This document shows positions 56,171 to 64,000 of a stretch of 64,000 nucleotides of DNA, one piece after another. The translations under genes and the position numbers were made by a program. This DNA comes from Imbroritus primus. Its GTDB lineage: Bacteria > Pseudomonadota > Gammaproteobacteria > Burkholderiales > Burkholderiaceae. Numbering within the stretch: the first letter of the stretch is position 1; each line of letters opens with the position of its first letter. The stretch lies in assembly GCA_000272025.2 (NCBI GenBank), contig AKCV02000026.1:62001-126000 (forward strand), read 5' to 3'. Under the pieces are notes generated by a model. It was not told the DNA's origin. It saw only the letters and a list, made by a program, of their open reading frames with translations, and did not search any database.

Positions 56171-57275
56171 TGGGCGACTGATCCAGCGCCCATTGCACAT
56201 GTTCGCGCACCAGCGGAGAGGGATGCGTCAAGCGGGCCTGCAGCGCAGCGCGCATGGCTGCTGCATGCGCCGAATCTGTCTCGCTCCGCAATGCATTGCC
56301 CAATGCAACGGCAAGATTGCGCAACCAGCGTTCGTGACCGATACGCCGGATCGGGCTGCCTTCGAGGTGACGCGAGAACGCGTCCGCATCCCAGGCAAAA
56401 AGTTCGAGCAGCGTGCTGCTGTCGAGTGCATGCCGCACATCGAAATCGGGCAGCGTCGCGCAACGGGCAAACTTGTTCCAGGGGCACACCGTCTGGCAGT
56501 CGTCACAACCGTAGATGCGGTTGCCCAGCGGGGCGCGCAGTGCTTCGGGAATACTGCCGGTATGTTCGATGGTCAGGTAGGAGATGCAGCGCCGCGCATC
56601 GAGGACGTATGGTGCGACGATGGCCTGTGTCGGGCAGACATCCAGGCAGCGCGTACACGTCCCGCAATGCGGCTCGGACGGCGGGTCTGCGGGCAGTGGC
56701 AGGTCGATGAGGATTTCGCCAAGGAAGAACATCGAGCCAGCATCGCGGTCCAGCAGCAGCGTATGCTTGCCGCGCCAGCCCAGGCCGCCGCGCGTGGCAA
56801 GCGCCACTTCCATGACCGGCGCCGAGTCCGTGAACACGCGGTAGCCGAAGGGGCCGATAGCGTCGGCGATGCGATCCGCCAGTTGCTGCAGGCGACTGCG
56901 CAGCACCTTGTGATAGTCGCGTCCGCGCGCATACAGCGAGACGACGGCTTCGCCCGGTTGCATCAGGCGTCGCTGTTCACGGTCGCGCCAGTCGGGTGGC
57001 GTGTCGATGGGTAGATAGGGCATGCGCGCGACGATGGCGCGTACCGTGCCGGGTACCAGTTCGGCGGGCCGGGCGCGCTTCAGGCCATGGTTCGCCATAT
57101 AATCCATGCTGCCATGAAATCCTTTTTCCAGCCACGCCAGCAGGCCCGCTTCCGCATCGCCGAGGTCGATGTCGGCGATCTGCACACGGTCGAAGCCCAG
57201 CGCCTGACCCCAGTCGCGGATTTGCGCGACCAGGACGATCGGGTCGTAGCGGGGCGGTTCGGTGGCGTGAGGCAT
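56163..57275 (-). CDS. queG: Epoxyqueuosine reductase
   Basis: A 370-residue QueG, the cobalamin and Fe-S enzyme that makes the last step to queuosine in tRNA. Two 4Fe-4S motifs are visible: CGTCTRCLDVCP and CDDCQTVCPWN. The N-terminal part contains YMANHGLKRARP with the substrate residues, and SVYARGRDYH in the form SLYARGRDYHKVLRSRL. The C-terminus has HEAT-like repeats (PIRRIGHERWLRNLAVALGN). It is divergent from tsaE with only 16 bases between starts. Confidence 0.96.
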   Translation of the reverse strand: MPHATEPPRYDPIVLVAQIRDWGQALGFDRVQIADIDLGDAEAGLLAWLEKGFHGSMDYMANHGLKRARPAELVPGTVRAIVARMPYLPIDTPPDWRDREQRRLMQPGEAVVSLYARGRDYHKVLRSRLQQLADRIADAIGPFGYRVFTDSAPVMEVALATRGGLGWRGKHTLLLDRDAGSMFFLGEILIDLPLPADPPSEPHCGTCTRCLDVCPTQAIVAPYVLDARRCISYLTIEHTGSIPEALRAPLGNRIYGCDDCQTVCPWNKFARCATLPDFDVRHALDSSTLLELFAWDADAFSRHLEGSPIRRIGHERWLRNLAVALGNALRSETDSAHAAAMRAALQARLTHPSPLVREHVQWALDQSPIT

Positions 57276-57291
57276 GCCGGAATTGTACGCA

Positions 57292-57816
57292 ATGACTGAG
57301 CCCTGTTCCGTTGTCCGTCAATGGTCGCTAGCCGATATGGCTGCTACCGATGCCTGGGGCGCCCGGCTGGCCGCGGCGCTGCGTGCACTACCGCCACGGC
57401 CGGGGCAGATCCAGTTGTCCGGCGACCTGGGCGCGGGCAAGACCACCCTGAGCCGAGCCATCTTGCGCGCGCTCGGCCATGCCGGGCGCGTACGCAGCCC
57501 GACCTATACGCTGTGCGAACCCTATGCGTTGCAGCGCGATGACGGCACGCCGCTCACGGTGTACCACTTCGACCTGTATCGTTTCGCCGAGGCAGAGGAG
57601 TGGATCGATGCCGGATTCGGCGACCTGCTGGCCGAGCCGGCCGTGTGCCTGATCGAGTGGCCCGAGAAGGCTGCGGGCCTGTTGGGGGAACCAGACCTGC
57701 ATCTCTGGCTCCAAGTGCAGGACCAGGGCGGCGGAGCCGAGGATGGCACGGAAATGCGCGCATTGCGCGCATGCGCCTATACTTCAACCGGGACTGAACT
57801 GTTGCACGCATGCTGA
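57292..57816 (+). CDS. tsaE: tRNA threonylcarbamoyladenosine ATPase TsaE
   Basis: A 174-residue ATPase, part of the complex that makes t6A37 in tRNA with TsaB and TsaD. The P-loop is SGDLGAGKTTLSR (43-55), followed by VRSPTYTLCEPY and VYHFDLYRFAEAEEW; VCLIEWPEKA follows. It has a longer C-terminal tail than E. coli TsaE (153 residues). The stop overlaps the amiC start by seven bases, the usual tsaE-amidase pairing. Confidence 0.95.
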   Translation: MTEPCSVVRQWSLADMAATDAWGARLAAALRALPPRPGQIQLSGDLGAGKTTLSRAILRALGHAGRVRSPTYTLCEPYALQRDDGTPLTVYHFDLYRFAEAEEWIDAGFGDLLAEPAVCLIEWPEKAAGLLGEPDLHLWLQVQDQGGGAEDGTEMRALRACAYTSTGTELLHAC

Positions 57817-59267
57817 TCAAGCGCTCGAACCTGACCTATCCTGATGCGCCCGACCTGATGCGACGCCGCTTACTGGCGCGCGGCATGAAGGTCGGCGCTG
57901 GCGCCGTGGTGCTCACGCTCACCGGCCCGCAACTGGCATTCGGCGCCTCCATCGTCGCGGTGCGCATGTGGCCCGCCGAGGAATACACCCGCGTCACCAT
58001 TGAATCCGACACACCGCTCAAGGCCACACATACGCTCGTGACGGGGCCGGATCGGCTGGTCATCGATGTCGATGGCCTGGAGCTCAATCCCACGCTGCGC
58101 GAACTGGTCGCCAAGGTCACGCCCAACGATCCGTATATCCGCACCGTGCGCGTCGGCCAGAATAGTCCGCGCGTGGTGCGGCTGGTGTTCGACCTCAAGG
58201 AAGGCGTCGCGCCGCAGGTCTTTACGCTCCTGCCGATCGCCGGCTACCAGCATCGCCTGGTGTTTGACCTGTATCCCGTCAATCCGCCCGACCCTTTGTG
58301 GAAGCTGGTGCAGGCCACGGAAGAAAAGCAGCGTCGCCTGACCTCGAGTCTGACCGAGCCGGCCGACGGAGAAGACCTGATCGCCGAACTGGCGCGCAAG
58401 CATGCCGGCGAGCCGCTGCCCGGCCACAAGGGTACGCCGCCGCTGGCTGCGGTGACGCCACCGGCCGTGGTGCCGACGCCCCGCACTGTCCCTGAGCCCA
58501 AGCCGTCCACGCCGCCAGTGGCGCGTAACACACCCGCGCCGGCTCCGCTCAAGGTGCGCCGGCTGCTGACCGTGGCGCTCGATCCGGGCCATGGTGGCGA
58601 AGATCCAGGCGCCATCGGGCGCGGCGGATCGTACGAGAAAAACATCGTGCTGGCGATTGCCAAGCGCCTGCGCCAGAAGATCGATGCCCAGCCGGACATG
58701 CGCTCCATGCTGACGCGCGACGGCGACTACTTCGTGCCGCTCAATGTGCGTGTGCAGAAGGCCCGGCGCGTGCAGGCTGACCTGTTCGTATCGATCCACG
58801 CTGACGCCTTCATGTCGCCGGAGGCGCGTGGCGCCTCGGTATTCGCCCTGTCCGAGCGCGGCGCATCGAGCGCCGCAGCGCGCTGGATGGCGAACCGCGA
58901 GAACGCGTCCGACCAGATCGGCGGCGCCAATGTGGGCTCCAAGGACGTGCAAGTCGCCAAGGTGCTGCTCGATCTTTCCACCACCGCGCAGATCAACGAC
59001 AGCCTCAAGGTCGGCCGCGCCGTGCTCGACCAGATCGGTGGCATGCACCGGCTGCACAAACGCAATGTCGAGCAGGCCGGCTTTGCCGTGCTAAAGGCGC
59101 CGGACATTCCGTCGATCCTGATCGAGACGGCCTTCATCAGCAATCCCGAGGAAGAGGCCAAGCTCAACGACAGCGCCCACCAGGAGGCGCTGGCCGATGC
59201 CATCCTGCGCGGCATCCGCGCCTATTTCGCCAAGAACCCGCCGCTGGCGCGCAGCCCGTCTGTTTAA
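57810..59267 (+). CDS. amiC: N-acetylmuramoyl-L-alanine amidase AmiC
   Basis: A 485-residue cell-division amidase that splits septal peptidoglycan. An N-terminal Tat-like signal is visible: MRRRLLARGMKVGAGAVVL. Then an AMIN domain (about 48-160), a Pro-rich linker (about 205-245) and an amidase_3 domain: VALDPGHGGEDPGAIGRGG with the zinc His, KNIVLAIAK, VSIHADAF, then IPSILIETAFISNPEEE with the catalytic Glu. It is coupled to tsaE. E. coli AmiC is 417 residues; the extra length is in the linker and tail. Confidence 0.94.
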   Translation: MLIKRSNLTYPDAPDLMRRRLLARGMKVGAGAVVLTLTGPQLAFGASIVAVRMWPAEEYTRVTIESDTPLKATHTLVTGPDRLVIDVDGLELNPTLRELVAKVTPNDPYIRTVRVGQNSPRVVRLVFDLKEGVAPQVFTLLPIAGYQHRLVFDLYPVNPPDPLWKLVQATEEKQRRLTSSLTEPADGEDLIAELARKHAGEPLPGHKGTPPLAAVTPPAVVPTPRTVPEPKPSTPPVARNTPAPAPLKVRRLLTVALDPGHGGEDPGAIGRGGSYEKNIVLAIAKRLRQKIDAQPDMRSMLTRDGDYFVPLNVRVQKARRVQADLFVSIHADAFMSPEARGASVFALSERGASSAAARWMANRENASDQIGGANVGSKDVQVAKVLLDLSTTAQINDSLKVGRAVLDQIGGMHRLHKRNVEQAGFAVLKAPDIPSILIETAFISNPEEEAKLNDSAHQEALADAILRGIRAYFAKNPPLARSPSV

Positions 59268-59289
59268 CCGAGATTAACCGGCTAAGCGT

Positions 59290-61173
59290 TTAACGCGACG
59301 ACGGGACGCTTGCGCTGCTCATGTCGTTACCCGCCGCGATCCCCTCGCGGCGCGGGTCGGCCGCGCCGAACCAGCGAACCTCGTCTCCCTGCGTGGTACG
59401 TGCGATGCCATGCACGCCAGAGACCAGCTGCGCGATGCGCAGCGTATGGCCGCGCATGCGCAGGGCTTCCTGCAGATCGGCCGGAAAGCGGTCGGCCTCG
59501 AGTTCGGTCGGGCCGTTGCGCGAACCGAAATTGGGCAGGGCAATCGCGCTTTGCAGGTCGAGGCCCCAGTCCAGCGTCCCGACCAGCGTCTTTACCACAT
59601 ACGGAATGATGGCCGAGCCGCCGGGCGAGCCGAGCGCGAGGACGAGCCGGTTGCTGTCGCGCTCGAACACCAGCGTCGGCGCCATCGACGAACGTGGTCG
59701 CTTGCCGCCCTCCACGCGGTTGGCGACAGGTCTGCCATTCTGCGTCGCGCTGAAGGCGAAGTCCGTCAACTGGTTGTTGAGCAGGAAGCCGCGCACCATC
59801 AGGCGGGCGCCGAACTGGTTCTCGATCGACGTGGTCATCGACACGCTGTTGCCGTACTGGTCCACGACGACCAGATGGGTGGTCGAGGGCAATTCGAGAC
59901 TGTCGTCAGGCAGCCCGGCAGGCACTGGTGGCGTACCATCCGGCATGCCCGCCATGGCCTGGCCCATGCTGCGTTCCGTGATGGCTGTGGCACGCTGCTT
60001 CAGGTAGTCCGGCGCGATCAGGCTCGACCAGGTTCCGCCCGGTGGTGCGGTACGTGCCGGGTCGCCGACATAGCGTGCCCGGTCAGCGTAAGCGAGTCGC
60101 TCGGCTTCGGAAATGAGATGGACTGCCATCGGGTCCGGCACCAGACGGCCGACTTCGCGCTGCGGCGGATAGCGGTCGATCTGCCATTCGGGCGGCAGGG
60201 CTTCCAGCATGCCGAGGATCTGCGCGATGGCCAATCCGCCAGATGATGGCGGCGGCATGCCGCATACGCGCCACTGCCGGTATGGCGCGCAGATCGGCAT
60301 GCGGCGGACGGCCTGGTAGCGCGCCATGTCCTCGGTGCTCAGCATGCCAGGATTGCGTGGATGATTGCGGACCTTGCGCACGATATCGCGCGCAATGTTG
60401 CCGGTATAGAAGACATCGGCACCGCCTGCGGCGATGGCCCGTAGCGTATGCGCCAGCGCCGGATTGCGCAGCACCGTGCCGGCTGCGCGCGGCGTGCCGT
60501 CGGGGCTAAAAAAATAGGCGCGTGCCTCTGGGTCGTCGGCCAGGTAGCGTTCCTGCCGCAGCAGCGTCGCGAGCCGCTGCCCCACAGGAAAACCCTGCTC
60601 AGCCAGGCGGATGGCCGGCTGGAAAAGCGTTTTCCAGGGCAGTCGCCCATGTTCGCGGTGCGCTTGCTCGAGCATGCGCAACAGGCCGGGCACGCCGACG
60701 GACCGGCCACCGACCACGGCGGCAAAGAAGCGCATCGGTTGCCCGCTGGTTTCCTGGAACAGGGCCGGCGTTGCGGCCGCAGGCGCGGTCTCGCGGCCGT
60801 CGTAGGCCTGGACCGATGCGCCATGGGCATGTAGCAGGAAGCCGCCACCACCGAGCCCCGAGGATTGCGGTTCGACCAGCGCGAGGACCAGTTGCGCGGC
60901 AATCGCTGCGTCGATCGCGCTGCCGCCATCCTGCAGGATCTGCTGGCCGGCGGCCGTTGCCAGCGGATGCGCCGCAACGATCATGTCGCGGGTATGGTAC
61001 CAACCTGGCTTGTCGGTCCAGCCAGAGAATCCTTCGGGGTCGACAGCAGGCTGGGCCGATGCGCTGGCGCTCATCGCGCAGCAGGCGGCCAGCAGCACGG
61101 ATCGCAGTTGCCTGATCAAGGCCGGCACGCGGAACAGGGATGCAGTGTGCGAGGGGGCGGGCGTGGCGCGCAT
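59290..61173 (-). CDS. ggt: Gamma-glutamyltransferase
   Basis: A 627-residue periplasmic Ntn-hydrolase precursor, cleaving gamma-glutamyl bonds such as glutathione. The signal peptide ends near SASASAQ. The large subunit has AAQLVLALVEPQSSGLGGGGF and YDGRETAP with the substrate Arg. Self-cleavage is expected before the Thr of ELPSTTHLVVVD, followed by GNSVSMTTSIENQFG. The later GSPGGSAIIPYV supplies the Gly-Gly oxyanion pair. It is on the reverse strand, convergent with amiC, and follows the SDR gene by eight bases, so the two are cotranscribed. Confidence 0.94.
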   Translation of the reverse strand: MRATPAPSHTASLFRVPALIRQLRSVLLAACCAMSASASAQPAVDPEGFSGWTDKPGWYHTRDMIVAAHPLATAAGQQILQDGGSAIDAAIAAQLVLALVEPQSSGLGGGGFLLHAHGASVQAYDGRETAPAAATPALFQETSGQPMRFFAAVVGGRSVGVPGLLRMLEQAHREHGRLPWKTLFQPAIRLAEQGFPVGQRLATLLRQERYLADDPEARAYFFSPDGTPRAAGTVLRNPALAHTLRAIAAGGADVFYTGNIARDIVRKVRNHPRNPGMLSTEDMARYQAVRRMPICAPYRQWRVCGMPPPSSGGLAIAQILGMLEALPPEWQIDRYPPQREVGRLVPDPMAVHLISEAERLAYADRARYVGDPARTAPPGGTWSSLIAPDYLKQRATAITERSMGQAMAGMPDGTPPVPAGLPDDSLELPSTTHLVVVDQYGNSVSMTTSIENQFGARLMVRGFLLNNQLTDFAFSATQNGRPVANRVEGGKRPRSSMAPTLVFERDSNRLVLALGSPGGSAIIPYVVKTLVGTLDWGLDLQSAIALPNFGSRNGPTELEADRFPADLQEALRMRGHTLRIAQLVSGVHGIARTTQGDEVRWFGAADPRREGIAAGNDMSSASVPSSR

Positions 61174-61181
61174 GGCGTGGA

Positions 61182-61940
61182 TTACTTCGGCGGCATGCGA
61201 ATCGCGCCATCGAGGCGGATGGTTTCGCCATTCAGCATGGCATTCGCGAGAATCGATTGCACCAGCTGCGCATACTCCGCCGGCTTGCCGGCACGGGGCG
61301 GGAACGGGACGGCTGCGCCGAGCGCGGCCTGCACTTCTTCGGGCATGCCGAGCAGCATCGGCGTCTCGAAGATGCCCGGGGCGATGGTCACGCAGCGGAT
61401 GCCATCCCGCGCCAGATCGCGGGCGATGGCCAGCGTCATGCCGACGATGCCGCCCTTGGAGGCCGCGTAGGCTGCCTGGCCGATCTGCCCGTCGAAGGCG
61501 GCGACGGACGCCGTGTTGACGATCACGCCACGCTCACCTTGCGCATTCGGTGTATTGGCGGCCATGGCTGCGGCCGCGAGCCGGATCATATTGAACGTGC
61601 CAGTCAGATTCACGGCGATCACGCGTTCGAACAGATCCAGTGTATGCGGTCCCTGCTTGCCGACCGTGCGCATGGCCGGGGCGATGCCCGCGCAGTTGAT
61701 CAGGCCGCCCAGCGTGCCGGCGGAAATCGCGGCATCGACGGCGCGCTGCGCGTCGTCGGCGGAGGTGACATCGCAGGTGACGAAGCGTCCGCCGAGTTCG
61801 CGTGCCAGGTGCCGGCCGGCATCCTGCCGGAGATCGGCAATCAAGGGAAGCCCGCCTTGCGCGGCGATCATGCGGGCCGTGGCTTCACCGAGGCCCGATG
61901 CGCCGCCGGTGACGATGAACACATGGTTGCCGATTTCCAT
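61182..61940 (-). CDS. SDR family 3-hydroxyacyl-CoA dehydrogenase (type II, HSD17B10-like)
   Basis: A 252-residue short-chain dehydrogenase. The NAD-binding loop is [11 protein letters not shown] (10-20), with NCAGIAPA and the catalytic Ser-Tyr-Lys in [20 protein letters not shown] followed by SKGG. The insert [19 protein letters not shown] and the end [16 protein letters not shown] are features of type II 3-hydroxyacyl-CoA dehydrogenases of beta-oxidation. ggt follows after eight bases. The exact substrate is inferred from family likeness. Confidence 0.9.
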   Translation of the reverse strand: MEIGNHVFIVTGGASGLGEATARMIAAQGGLPLIADLRQDAGRHLARELGGRFVTCDVTSADDAQRAVDAAISAGTLGGLINCAGIAPAMRTVGKQGPHTLDLFERVIAVNLTGTFNMIRLAAAAMAANTPNAQGERGVIVNTASVAAFDGQIGQAAYAASKGGIVGMTLAIARDLARDGIRCVTIAPGIFETPMLLGMPEEVQAALGAAVPFPPRAGKPAEYAQLVQSILANAMLNGETIRLDGAIRMPPK

Positions 61941-62093
61941 GCCAGTCCTCGCAAGACATTCGTGGATCCTGTGATTGTAGCGGCATGGCGGGCGCGCCGG
62001 TATGTTGCGAAGCTACAGCGGCAATATGCTCCTGGCAGTGCGTGGAGCTGACAGGGAAAGCAGGTACAACGTGGGCACAAACAGCGGGCACAA

Positions 62094-62120
62094 AAAAAGC
62101 GGCCTGGATAGCCGCTTTTT
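62094..62120 (-). terminator. Terminator of adk
   Basis: GCGGC and GCCGC with flanking A and T runs (AAAAAGCGGC at 62094-62103 and GCCGCTTTTT at 62111-62120) around a seven-base loop, 36 bases after the adk stop. It works on both strands. Confidence 0.85.
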
Positions 62121-62155
62121 CAGGGATGCCGGTTAGAGCCGGCATCGCAGGTAGC

Positions 62156-63206
<1,051 letters not shown>

Positions 63207-63995
63207 TCAGCGTGCCGACAGTTCCGCCCAGTGGGCCCGCACATAGGCGAGATCGTCCGGCGTATCGATGCCCGGCGCGGGCGGGGCATCCGAGATCATC
63301 ACGGCGATGCGCTCCCCATGCCACATGGCGCGCAGCTGTTCGAGCGACTCGGCGGCTTCCGTGGGCGCCACGGCAAGCGTCGGATAACGCCGCAGGAAAC
63401 CGCAGCGATAGGCGTAGATGCCGATGTGCCGGTACACAGGGGTGGGCGGCAGCGGGCGCGCCGCCGGCCTGGCGTCAGCTGCCCAGCCGTCGCGGTACCA
63501 CGGAATGGGCGCGCGGGAAAAATAGTGGGCGCGGCCGGCCTGGTCGAGCACGACCTTGACCACGTTCGGATTGAAGATGTCTTCTGGAGACGTGATTGCA
63601 TGGGCGGCGGTCGAGATCGCGCATTCCCCGCGTTGCGCCAGTTGCTGGGCGACGGCGTCGATGAGCGCGGGTGCGATGAGCGGCTCGTCGCCCTGCACAT
63701 TCACGACCAGTTCGTCGTCGGGCAGGGCCAGGCGCTCGACCACTTCAGCCAGCCGGTCGGTACCGGACGGATGGTCGGCACGCGTCATCACGACTTCGAT
63801 GGCGTTGGCGCGGCAGGCGGTGACGACATCGTCGTCATCGGTGGCGACCACCACGCGCGTGGCGGAAGCCAGGTGTGCGCGTTCAGCCACGCGCACGACC
63901 ATTGGCTTGCCGGCGATGTCGGCGAGTGGCTTGCCCGGCAGGCGGGTCGAGGCCATGCGCGCCGGGATGATGACGGAGAACGGAACATGCGCCAT
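63207..63995 (-). CDS. kdsB: 3-deoxy-manno-octulosonate cytidylyltransferase
   Basis: A 262-residue CMP-Kdo synthetase, which activates Kdo for lipopolysaccharide. The start [20 protein letters not shown] is the nucleotide-binding loop; [10 protein letters not shown], then [15 protein letters not shown] and [11 protein letters not shown] hold the metal and substrate residues; [15 protein letters not shown] follows. The start codon is five bases from the right edge; the gene is complete. adk is the next gene on the strand. Confidence 0.97.
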   Translation of the reverse strand: MAHVPFSVIIPARMASTRLPGKPLADIAGKPMVVRVAERAHLASATRVVVATDDDDVVTACRANAIEVVMTRADHPSGTDRLAEVVERLALPDDELVVNVQGDEPLIAPALIDAVAQQLAQRGECAISTAAHAITSPEDIFNPNVVKVVLDQAGRAHYFSRAPIPWYRDGWAADARPAARPLPPTPVYRHIGIYAYRCGFLRRYPTLAVAPTEAAESLEQLRAMWHGERIAVMISDAPPAPGIDTPDDLAYVRAHWAELSAR

Positions 63996-64000
63996 GGCAG

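Overview
The window is a dense, high-GC chromosomal segment. Gene families and gene order point to a betaproteobacterium of the order Burkholderiales, most like Oxalobacteraceae. The evidence is the neighbourhoods tldD-nitrilase-yhdP-glnE, hrcA/nadK-hemH-hslR-grpE-dnaK-dnaJ-purM, hda-HAD-pcnB-folK-panB, rpsT-DUF3579-argF-argG, plsY-ybaK-xerD-ogt and adk-kdsB, plus a solitary Bug-type tricarboxylate receptor. Family placement is inference; no 16S or tRNA gene is present. I recognised no IS element, CRISPR array or prophage.

Layout. 1-8640: start of tldD, a nitrilase-family amidase, the very large AsmA-like yhdP, and divergently glnE. 8637-11371: an accessory secretion/proteolysis module, made of a rhombosortase, an S8 serine protease carrying a GlyGly-CTERM tail (antisense overlap of the two 3' ends), and upstream of the protease a small lipoprotein that resembles the protease's own propeptide. 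11433-23090: DNA repair (recN), NAD kinase, and the heat-shock block hrcA, hslR, grpE, dnaK, dnaJ with hemH and pldA interspersed; grpE and dnaK have good sigma-32-type promoters. 23141-25694: an accessory ankyrin-repeat gene of visibly lower GC between dnaJ and purM, with features of a secreted effector. 25930-36849: purM, a PerM-like permease, hda, a HAD hydrolase, pcnB, folK, a DUF486 membrane protein, a deoxynucleoside kinase, panB, a tungstate-type ABC permease and ATPase without a binding protein, and a pabB-pabC fusion. 37018-43879: miaA and mutL, a DedA protein, a SirB1-like protein, murJ and rpsT. 44063-50699: DUF3579, argF, argG, ppnP, a patatin, murB, yajQ. 50832-63995: plsY, ybaK, xerD, ogt, a Bug receptor, a chalcone-isomerase-like protein, an AEC transporter, queG, tsaE, amiC, ggt, an SDR, adk and kdsB.

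How parts fit together. The heat-shock genes encode a DnaK-DnaJ-GrpE machine and its companion regulator HrcA; folK, the pabBC fusion and panB feed folate and pantothenate synthesis; argF and argG are successive arginine steps; murJ, murB, amiC, plsY, kdsB, pldA and yhdP serve the envelope. The most interesting parts are the rhombosortase-protease-propeptide lipoprotein module, the ankyrin gene, a three-copy palindromic intergenic repeat (one copy inside the dnaK-dnaJ gap), a chain of hairpins between argG and ppnP, and a Thr-to-Pro change in the P-loop of miaA.
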